Source: Prevotella sp. (GTDB lineage Bacteria > Bacteroidota > Bacteroidia > Bacteroidales > Bacteroidaceae). Taken from it: a stretch of DNA of 27,743 nt. A model generated the notes under the pieces. The model did not search any database. It was given only the letters and a program-made list of their open reading frames with translations, and was not told the DNA's origin. Position 1 is the first letter of the stretch. Each line of letters starts with the position of its first letter. Shown here piece by piece: positions 14,324 to 19,914 of this stretch. The position numbers and the translations under genes are program-made. The stretch covers positions 1 through 27,743 of the forward strand of contig JAJWLX010000044.1 of NCBI GenBank assembly GCA_021636625.1, in the 5' to 3' direction.

Positions 14324-15277
14324 ATGAAGACAAAATGGTTTTATCTTCTTTCCTTGAGCTTCCTGCTGGCTTTTTCTGCGTGCAGTAGTGATGGTGATGA
14401 CCAGGGCTCTCTGAAAGATTCGAATGCGAATAAGAATGTGGTTTCTACTTCTGTTCCAACAGAAGCAACAGGGTTGGAATTCCCTAAGATTGTGGCGAAT
14501 GGAACTTCTAGAAATGTAGTGCTCGTTCGCAGAACGGCTGACTATGGCGTAACCTATTCCACTTACTACGATTTGGATAAGAAGTCGCCAAGATGGTGCT
14601 GCTATCAGATCTGCCAGTCTAACAATAAGAAAAACTGGACCAGAAAGCAGTGGGAAGGTGCTACTTGGATGGGCAAGAAATGGAGTGGGGATCCGTTCCA
14701 GAAAGACCCGGATGTAGATGCCGATTGCCAACCACCTGTTAGCAAGGAGTTTAGCGGAAGTGGATATGATCGTGGTCACATCGTGGCTTCTGAGGATAGA
14801 GTTTACAGTCAGGATGCCAATGGACAGACATTTTATATGACCAATATGTATCCGCAGATGCATACTTTCAATGCCGGTATCTGGGAAGATATGGAGAAGC
14901 TGGTCCGTAATTTCCTTACCTACGATATGAGTACCCAGGCATCTCATGCCAAAGATACGCTTTATGTGTGCAAAGGTGGCACCATCGACTCTTCTGGTCA
15001 GATTCTGAATTATACGAAGAATGGTTATATCGTTCCGAAGTATTTCTTCTGTGCGGTTCTTCTGAAGAATGCCAAAGGTTATCAGGCTATCGGTTTCTGG
15101 TTCCGCCACAACGCTTATGGTTCGTCTGAAACGGTAAAGGGTCATGTGGTCAATATCAGGAAGCTGGAAGAGCTGACAGGACTTGATTTCTTCTGCAATC
15201 TTCCGGATGATATTGAGAGAAGTGTAGAAAATGCTTCTTGTGATCCGAATACGGTCAAGGAAAAGTGGGGTTTCTAA
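14324..15277 (+). CDS. DNA/RNA non-specific endonuclease lipoprotein (Serratia nuclease-like, DRGH)
   Basis: A 317-aa lipoprotein: the signal ends in the lipobox AFSAC (Cys20), followed by SSDGDD, an acidic surface-export-like tail. A Ser/Asn/Thr-rich linker precedes the nuclease domain (about 60-305). The catalytic motif is YDRGHIVAS with D149-R150-G151-H152; the Mg-binding helix follows as TNMYPQMHTFNAGIWEDME, with N174, N183, W187 and E191 matching the N-x-x-P-Q and N-x-x-x-W-x-x-x-E pattern of the His-Me finger Serratia family. Such enzymes cut single- and double-stranded DNA and RNA. All key residues are present, so it should be active outside the cell or in the periplasm. It follows the OB-fold lipoprotein by 82 bp with the hairpin at 14273-14313 between them. 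Confidence 0.93.
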   Translation: MKTKWFYLLSLSFLLAFSACSSDGDDQGSLKDSNANKNVVSTSVPTEATGLEFPKIVANGTSRNVVLVRRTADYGVTYSTYYDLDKKSPRWCCYQICQSNNKKNWTRKQWEGATWMGKKWSGDPFQKDPDVDADCQPPVSKEFSGSGYDRGHIVASEDRVYSQDANGQTFYMTNMYPQMHTFNAGIWEDMEKLVRNFLTYDMSTQASHAKDTLYVCKGGTIDSSGQILNYTKNGYIVPKYFFCAVLLKNAKGYQAIGFWFRHNAYGSSETVKGHVVNIRKLEELTGLDFFCNLPDDIERSVENASCDPNTVKEKWGF

Positions 15278-15320
15278 CCACTTCTCTTGTTGTATGCAAT
15301 AAGAAAGAATCCGTATATGA

Positions 15321-15356
15321 AAAAGGGTGCGTCATCAATCTGTGACGCACCCTTTT
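15321..15356. terminator. Bidirectional terminator between the nuclease gene and the 130-aa gene
   Basis: AAAAGGGTGCGTCA (15321-15334) pairs perfectly with TGACGCACCCTTTT (15343-15356) around an 8-nt loop. A/T runs on both sides make it work on either strand, and the flanking genes are convergent. The stem core GGGTGCGTCA nearly repeats in two other terminators here. Confidence 0.88.
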
Positions 15357-15380
15357 AATTTATATGATACCAGTTGGATA

Positions 15381-15773
15381 TTAGAACAGCTGGGCGAATG
15401 CCTCGGCTGTCTTGCCTGTATAGGTTACCATCTCTGTAACTGGCTGGTAGCCGAAATCCTTGAAGGCAAGGAGCTGAGTGGCTACAAACTGATGGTCGTC
15501 AGAGAGGCATGCCTGCAGCTTCATATTACCCATGCTGATAGCTGATACCGGGAACTTCTGGATAGAAGATTCTACCTCGCTAGGGGCAGAATTAAGGATG
15601 TTGATGAGCTTCTTGCCATCCTCTGCAGAATATTCCTTCTCCTTGATCTTGATAGCACTGTTGGTTGGTTTGTAGATCAACTTGATGGTCAAACCCATGA
15701 AACCCTTCTTTACCTGTACATCGTCGAGTGCCAATACTTCCGCACCCATATCTAAATGATTAATCTTAGCCAT
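15381..15773 (-). CDS. Unknown 130-aa cytoplasmic protein
   Basis: I do not recognise this gene. The product starts MAKINHLDMGAEVLALDDVQ, has no signal peptide or membrane helix, and mixes short beta-like stretches (GFMGLTIKLIYKP, SAIKIKEKEY) with a helical middle (EDGKKLINILNSAPSEVE) and an aromatic/Thr-rich C-terminus (EMVTYTGKTAEAFAQLF). Balanced composition and codon use like its neighbours, plus a clean terminator just after the stop (15321-15356), argue that it is real. It is transcribed toward the nuclease gene and separated from the secreted protein upstream by repeat copy B. No promoter of the TAnnTTTG type was seen, only an AT-rich TATATATATTTA stretch. No function is proposed. Confidence 0.75.
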   Translation of the reverse strand: MAKINHLDMGAEVLALDDVQVKKGFMGLTIKLIYKPTNSAIKIKEKEYSAEDGKKLINILNSAPSEVESSIQKFPVSAISMGNMKLQACLSDDHQFVATQLLAFKDFGYQPVTEMVTYTGKTAEAFAQLF

Positions 15774-15839
15774 AATCTTATTTCTTCTTTAAATATATAT
15801 ATAAATCTGTTTTTTGTAAATAATCGTATGCCATGCATA

Positions 15840-15928
15840 CGCCCTGAAAGGGCAGAAGCTCCTAGCCCAGGGCAACACCCTGGGTATTTAAGGGCACAAA
15901 CCTGTCGCCCTGTAAGGGCAAAAGCTTT
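15840..15928 (+). repeat. Triple-palindrome intergenic repeat, copy B
   Basis: Palindromes GCCCTGAAAGGGC (15841-15853), CCCAGGGC-AAC-ACCCTGGG (15866-15884) and GCCCTGTAAGGGC (15907-15919), then AAAAGCTTT. The spacer before the last palindrome is the longer type (GGGCACAAACCTGTC), shared with copy D but not A or C. It lies between two minus-strand genes. Confidence 0.85.
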
Positions 15929-15953
15929 ACAGGTTATTATATAAAAAGAAGAA

Positions 15954-16388
15954 CTAACAGATGAGATGCCGCAGGCAAATGACATAATACTTGCTGGCGA
16001 CATCAAAGTGGATAGGGGCAGTTTCCTGGCGGAAAGGCTCCTTCGCACCTTCTATGACTGATAAAAGGGATGATAAAAATCGAATTCTATGGATTAGCAA
16101 TCTACTGCTTGCAGATGGGTTGCCATGTATGTTGCCACTTGGCAACAAACGCTGTGGACGACTGCTGCATACCCGATAGGCGGCATTGGATGCATCTTCC
16201 AGCTGGGCATCCTGCTCTTGCTGGTGGGGTGTAACCTTGGCAAGTCCATCCTTCTTGTGCGTAGCATCAGCAGCTTCAACAGCTGAAGAATCCTGATGGG
16301 ATAAAGAAATAGAAGCAGCAGATACCTCTCCATAGCCTGAGAAGACCATGGACATCAGAAAAATGATGTAGAGTATCAGCTGCTTCAT
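15954..16388 (-). CDS. Secreted or membrane-anchored hypothetical protein, 144 aa
   Basis: Function not recognised. Residues 1-24 are a signal peptide or anchor (MKQLILYIIFLMSMVFSGYG, then EVSAA). A low-complexity Ser/Ala/Asp/Gln region follows (about 25-65), then AAYRVCSSRPQRLLPSG, and the C-terminus ends QETAPIHFDVASKYYVICLRHLIC. The CSSRPQRLLP stretch and the aromatic YYVICLRHL tail look conserved rather than random, and I have a vague memory of similar small Bacteroidales proteins with no assigned role. The two Cys in the C-terminal part and the one in CSSRP could form disulfides in the periplasm. It lies 34 bp downstream of proS on the same strand, so it probably sits in the proS transcript. 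Confidence 0.65.
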   Translation of the reverse strand: MKQLILYIIFLMSMVFSGYGEVSAASISLSHQDSSAVEAADATHKKDGLAKVTPHQQEQDAQLEDASNAAYRVCSSRPQRLLPSGNIHGNPSASSRLLIHRIRFLSSLLSVIEGAKEPFRQETAPIHFDVASKYYVICLRHLIC

Positions 16389-16422
16389 ATTTTTATATTT
16401 AAATTTCGCAAGTAAGGGAAAT

Positions 16423-17904
16423 TTAATAGCTTCTTGCGATGATAACGCGAGCTACGGCAGGCTTGCCGCTCACCATATCAACACCTGGAGTCTGCTCGTA
16501 AGCGAATGGCACGCAACGGATGGTAGCCTGAGTCTCCTCCTTGATCTTTGCCTCGGTCTCGGCTGTACCGTCCCAGTGACAGAGGAAGAAACCGCCGTCC
16601 TTTACACGCTCCTTGAACTCCTCGTAGTTGTCGCACTCATATACGTGAGCATCACGGTAAGCACGAGCCTTCTCGAAGATGTTCTTCTGGATGTCTTCCA
16701 ACATATCCTTCACGCGCTCTACGATGCCGTCGAAGCTTACGTTCTCCTTCTCCAAGGTATCACGACGCATGATCTCGATGGTGTTGTTCTCCAAGTCACG
16801 GCCACCCATGGCGAGACGAACAGGTACACCCTTCAACTCGTAGTCAGCAAACTTGAAGCCAGGACGCTTAGCTGTGTTGTCATCATACTTCACGCTGATG
16901 CCCAACTCGCGGAGCTGGTCGATAACTGGCTGCAGCTTGGCAGTAATCTGAGCCAACTGCTCGTCGCCCTTGTTGATAGGAATGATTACCACCTGGATAG
17001 GAGCCAGCTTTGGAGGCAATACCAGACCGTTGTCATCGCTGTGAACCATGATGAGGGCACCCATCAGTCGGGTAGAAACACCCCATGAAGTAGCCCATAC
17101 GTACTCAGGCTTGTTCTCCTTGTTCAAGTAGGTAACATCGAAACTCTTTGCGAAGTTCTGACCCAGAAAGTGAGAAGTACCGCTCTGGAGAGCCTTGCCA
17201 TCCTGCATCATTGCCTCGATGGTATAAGTGTTCAGGGCACCTGCGAAGCGCTCAGTCTCACTCTTCACACCCTGCAATACAGGAACGCCCATGTAGTTCT
17301 CTGCAAAATCAGCGTAAACCTTGAGCATCTCCTGAGCCTTTGCCTCAGCCTCTTCCTTAGTGGCATGAGCGGTATGACCCTCCTGCCAGAGGAACTCAGA
17401 AGTACGGAGGAACGGACGGGTACGCATCTCCCAACGCATTACGTTACACCACTGGTTGCAGAGAATAGGGAGATCACGCCATGAATGAATCCAGTTCTTA
17501 TAGGTGTTCCAGATGATAGTCTCAGAAGTAGGACGGATGATGAGCTCCTCATCGAGCTTTGCGTTAGGATCAACCTCAACCTCTTTGCCATCCTCTGTAG
17601 AACGGAGGCGGTAGTGGGTAACTACGGCACACTCCTTGGCGAAACCAGCCACGTGCTCAGCCTCACGAGAGAAGAAACTCTTCGGGATGAGGAGAGGGAA
17701 GTATGCGTTCTGTACACCTGTCTGCTTAAACATCTTGTCGAGCTGCTGCTGCATCTTCTCCCAGATAGCGTAACCGTATGGTTTGATAATCATACAACCA
17801 CGAACTGGTGACAACTCAGCGAGATCAGCCTTTACTACCAAATCATTGTACCACTGACTGTAGTTGTCAGCGCGCTTGGTTAAATTCTTAAGTTCTTTAG
17901 CCAT
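16423..17904 (-). CDS. proS: Prolyl-tRNA synthetase, archaeal/eukaryotic-type (type 3)
   Basis: A 493-aa class II synthetase charging tRNA-Pro with proline. I start at ATG 17904 (MAKELKNLTKRADNYSQWYNDLV), the normal start of the family, although the frame is open to 18042 in the leader. Seen: AELSPVRGCMIIKPYGYAIWE (motif 1 region), EELIIRPTSETIIW, VMRWEMRTRPFLRTSEFLWQEGHTAH (motif 2 and loop), GVSTRLMGALIMVHSD (motif 3), anticodon domain (VVIIPINKG, LAMGGRDLENNTIEIMRRD) and the C-terminal domain ending VARVIIARSY. There is no editing-domain insert between motifs 2 and 3, as expected for type 3. The leader (17905-18055) carries a duplicated hairpin motif. Confidence 0.96.
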   Translation of the reverse strand: MAKELKNLTKRADNYSQWYNDLVVKADLAELSPVRGCMIIKPYGYAIWEKMQQQLDKMFKQTGVQNAYFPLLIPKSFFSREAEHVAGFAKECAVVTHYRLRSTEDGKEVEVDPNAKLDEELIIRPTSETIIWNTYKNWIHSWRDLPILCNQWCNVMRWEMRTRPFLRTSEFLWQEGHTAHATKEEAEAKAQEMLKVYADFAENYMGVPVLQGVKSETERFAGALNTYTIEAMMQDGKALQSGTSHFLGQNFAKSFDVTYLNKENKPEYVWATSWGVSTRLMGALIMVHSDDNGLVLPPKLAPIQVVIIPINKGDEQLAQITAKLQPVIDQLRELGISVKYDDNTAKRPGFKFADYELKGVPVRLAMGGRDLENNTIEIMRRDTLEKENVSFDGIVERVKDMLEDIQKNIFEKARAYRDAHVYECDNYEEFKERVKDGGFFLCHWDGTAETEAKIKEETQATIRCVPFAYEQTPGVDMVSGKPAVARVIIARSY

Positions 17905-17942
17905 ATTACTAATTATATATTTTGTTTTTAAATTCTGCTTGA

Positions 17943-17987
17943 TATTTTGAGCGTGAAAACACGATGTATCTTGATCGTGAAAACACG
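17943..17987 (-). repeat. Duplicated 21-bp hairpin motif in the proS leader
   Basis: Two copies with 24-bp spacing (17943-17963 and 17967-17987) match TATYTTGAK followed by CGTGAAAACACG on the plus strand. Each contains the stem CGTG/CACG around four bases. On the proS mRNA they would form two small tandem hairpins about 40-80 nt before the start codon. They may be an operator pair or a leader structure. Confidence 0.6.
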
Positions 17988-18015
17988 GCCAATAGGGAAT
18001 TTCCGCCCCGAAATA

Positions 18016-18032
18016 GGCGATTTCCTTTCGCC
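18016..18032 (-). other. Small hairpin in the proS leader
   Basis: GGCGA (18016-18020) and TCGCC (18028-18032) form a 5-bp GC-rich stem with a 7-nt loop, upstream of the duplicated motif and after the predicted transcription start. Confidence 0.35.
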
Positions 18033-18061
18033 ATTTGGACAAATACCCTTAAATTTGCATG

Positions 18062-18069
18062 CAAAATTA
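18062..18069 (-). promoter_or_regulatory. -7 promoter box for proS
   Basis: The minus strand reads TAATTTTGCATGC, a perfect TAnnTTTG match. The start would be near 18056, giving an unusually long leader of about 150 nt that contains the duplicated hairpin motif. Confidence 0.5.
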
Positions 18070-18112
18070 CAAAAAAATATTAGAAAACCCTCCATATTGG
18101 GGAAAAAAGACG

Positions 18113-18120
18113 TATCTTTG
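18113..18120 (+). promoter_or_regulatory. -7 promoter box for the OmpA-family gene
   Basis: TATCTTTG followed by CATTTAAA matches TAnnTTTG; the start is predicted near 18126, 29 bp before the ATG. AGGAG at 18141-18145, nine bases before the ATG, is one of the few Shine-Dalgarno-like sequences in the window. Confidence 0.6.
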
Positions 18121-18154
18121 CATTTAAATAACATAAATATAGGAGAATTATAGT

Positions 18155-18844
18155 ATGAAAAAGATGAAATTTACTGCTGCAGCGCTCTCAATGCTGCTCG
18201 TTTTGGGAAGTTGTGGAACTAGTCAGAAGACTGGTACTGCTGCTGGTGCAGGTGCAGGTGCTGCTCTTGGTGCTTTGGTTGGTGGTTTGCTCAATAACAG
18301 CCATCGTGGTACAGGTGCAGTGGTAGGTGCTGCCATCGGTGCTGCTGTTGGTGGTACAGCGGGTAACTTGATTGGAAAGCACATGGATAAGGTAAAGGCT
18401 GAGGCAGAGGCTGTGAAGAATGCGCAGGTTTCTACCGTTACAGATGCCAATGGTTTGACAGCTGTCAAGGTAACCTTCGATTCTGGTATCCTCTTCCAGA
18501 CCAACAAATATACGCTCAATGCAAGCGCTAAGAACGACTTGGCTCAGTTTGCCCAGGTTTTGAAGAACAATGCCGACTGCGAGGTAGCTATCCAGGGTTA
18601 CACCGATGCTACAGGTAATGATGGCATCAACTTGCCTTTGAGCCAGAATCGTGCCAATGCCGTTTCTACCTACTTGAAGTCATGCGGTGTTACCAGCAGC
18701 CAGATCAAGAGCGTAGAGGGCTTGGGTTCAGCTAATCCTGTGGTGAATACTACAGCAGCCTGCGCTCAGAACCGTCGTGTAGAGGTTTACATGTATGCTA
18801 GCCAGGCAATGGTGAATGCTGCTAACAATGGTACATTGAAGTAA
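18155..18844 (+). CDS. OmpA-family lipoprotein with glycine zipper (YiaD/Pal-like)
   Basis: A 229-aa lipoprotein: lipobox VLGSC (Cys20), then a glycine-zipper region about 29-74 (GAGAGAALGALVGGLL, GAVVGAAIGAAVGG), as in YiaD-like proteins, and an OmpA C-terminal peptidoglycan-binding domain about 105-215 with TFDSGILFQTNKYTLN, VAIQGYTDATGNDGINLPLSQNRANAV and NRRVEVYMY. The D-x-x-G...L-S-x-x-R-A and N-R-R-V-E pattern is the diaminopimelate-binding core. It probably tethers the outer membrane to the cell wall. It is the first gene of a plus-strand pair with mtgA (37 bp later), both acting at peptidoglycan. Its own promoter lies at 18113. Confidence 0.92.
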   Translation: MKKMKFTAAALSMLLVLGSCGTSQKTGTAAGAGAGAALGALVGGLLNNSHRGTGAVVGAAIGAAVGGTAGNLIGKHMDKVKAEAEAVKNAQVSTVTDANGLTAVKVTFDSGILFQTNKYTLNASAKNDLAQFAQVLKNNADCEVAIQGYTDATGNDGINLPLSQNRANAVSTYLKSCGVTSSQIKSVEGLGSANPVVNTTAACAQNRRVEVYMYASQAMVNAANNGTLK

Positions 18845-18881
18845 AAACGAATGAGGTTCCCGGAAGGGAAAAAGAAGATAG

Positions 18882-19616
18882 ATGATTCTAAAAAAGATCA
18901 GAAATATCGTAAGATGGGTGGTGGTGCTGTTTTTCAGTACCACCATTCTTGCTGTAGTAGCCTACCGTTTTATTCCGGTATATGTTACTCCGTTGATGAT
19001 AATCCGCTGTTTCCAGCAAGTGGCTGATGGTGAAAGTATTACCTTGCATCATCACTGGGTTTCTATGGATAAGATATCCCCTCACATGCCTGTGGCGGTG
19101 ATGGCGAGCGAGGATGCCCGATTCCTCAAGCATCATGGCTTCGACTTCAATGCCATTGAAAGTGCTGCCAAGAATAATGCCCGTGGCGGTAAGGTGCATG
19201 GTGCCAGTACCATCAGTCAGCAGACCGCCAAGAACGTATTCCTCTGGCCGGGCCGTTCCTGGACCCGCAAGGGATTTGAGGTGTATTTCACCTTTCTCAT
19301 CGAAATGATGTGGAGCAAGCAGCGCATCATGGAGGTCTATCTCAACAGTATCGAGATGGGACCGGGTATCTATGGTGTCGATGCGGTGGCTGAGTATCAT
19401 TTCAACAAGAAAGCGCAGGATCTCTTCCGTGACGAGTGTGCCCTGATAGCTGCTACGCTGCCTAATCCTAGAAAGTTCAGCTCCCTGTATCCGAGTGCTT
19501 ATATGAAGAAGCGCCAGCGACAGATTGAACATCAGATGAAATTCATCCCTTTGTTCCCTCGTGAGGGTGAAGACTACGACCCAAGCACGGCTGTAGGAGG
19601 ATATAGGGGGAAATGA
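18882..19616 (+). CDS. mtgA: Monofunctional biosynthetic peptidoglycan transglycosylase
   Basis: A 244-aa inner-membrane enzyme of family GT51. One N-terminal helix (about 11-30) anchors it; the catalytic domain follows in the periplasm. It shows ASEDARFLKHHGFDF with the catalytic Glu77, GASTISQQTAKNVFLW (107-122), RSWTRKGFEVYFTFLIE and SKQRIMEVYLNSIEMGPGIYG, the five GT51 motifs in order. It polymerises lipid II into glycan strands. There is no transpeptidase domain, and the length (about 240) is normal for MtgA. It lies 37 bp behind the OmpA-family gene, consistent with shared transcription for envelope building. Confidence 0.95.
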   Translation: MILKKIRNIVRWVVVLFFSTTILAVVAYRFIPVYVTPLMIIRCFQQVADGESITLHHHWVSMDKISPHMPVAVMASEDARFLKHHGFDFNAIESAAKNNARGGKVHGASTISQQTAKNVFLWPGRSWTRKGFEVYFTFLIEMMWSKQRIMEVYLNSIEMGPGIYGVDAVAEYHFNKKAQDLFRDECALIAATLPNPRKFSSLYPSAYMKKRQRQIEHQMKFIPLFPREGEDYDPSTAVGGYRGK

Positions 19617-19659
19617 TGGTTTGTTAACAGTTTACTGAAGTTTCGCATGTGGTTCAAGT

Positions 19660-19749
19660 ACGGGCTGAAGGCCCAAAAGCTCCTAGCCCAGGGCATCGCC
19701 CTGGGTATAATGGCAATCAGCAAGGCGCCCTGTAAGGGCAAAAGCTTTG
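19660..19749 (+). repeat. Triple-palindrome intergenic repeat, copy C
   Basis: The first palindrome is GGGCTGAAGGCCC (19662-19674), in which both stem halves are swapped relative to the GCCCTGAAAGGGC of other copies. It is followed by CCCAGGGC-ATC-GCCCTGGG and GCCCTGTAAGGGC plus AAAAGCTTT. The spacer is the short type, as in copy A. Confidence 0.85.
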
Positions 19750-19766
19750 TATATTGCCAGGTATTT

Positions 19767-19858
19767 GAAAGCTTTTGCCCTTACAGGGCGACAGGTTTGC
19801 GCCCATAAACACCCAGGGCGATGCCCTGGGCTAGGAGCTTCTGCCCTTTCAGGGCGTG
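19767..19858 (-). repeat. Triple-palindrome intergenic repeat, copy D (inverted)
   Basis: On the minus strand it reads GCCCTGAAAGGGC, CCCAGGGC-ATC-GCCCTGGG, the long spacer (GGGCGCAAACCTGTC) and GCCCTGTAAGGGC with AAAAGCTTT. It is the same subtype as copy B, in the opposite orientation to copies A-C. Confidence 0.85.
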
Positions 19859-19914
19859 TGGGGCTTACTTGCGAAACTTGAGTAGTTTATAGTTTTTCCT
19901 GCAAATATTGATAA

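Larger units (their letters stand above)
19633..19884. repeat. Large (~250-bp) inverted repeat between mtgA and uvrD
   Basis: Copies C and D of the triple-palindrome repeat face each other. Their inner ends pair perfectly (GCGCCCTGTAAGGGCAAAAG against its complement) around about 20 bp. The match also continues outside the copies: TACTGAAGTTTCGCATG (19633-19649) is the complement of 19868-19884 at 15 of 17 positions. The whole 298-bp gap before uvrD is therefore one potential cruciform and contains no gene. Confidence 0.8.

Noticed and set aside
15752..16048. 98-aa minus-strand frame across repeat copy B
   Set aside because: Most of it is translation of the palindromic repeat, which produces the same spurious peptides wherever a copy occurs.
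17905..18060. T-box riboswitch in the proS leader
   Set aside because: No T-box consensus (TGGNACCGCG-like) sequence, no specifier-loop layout and no terminator before proS; only short tandem hairpins.
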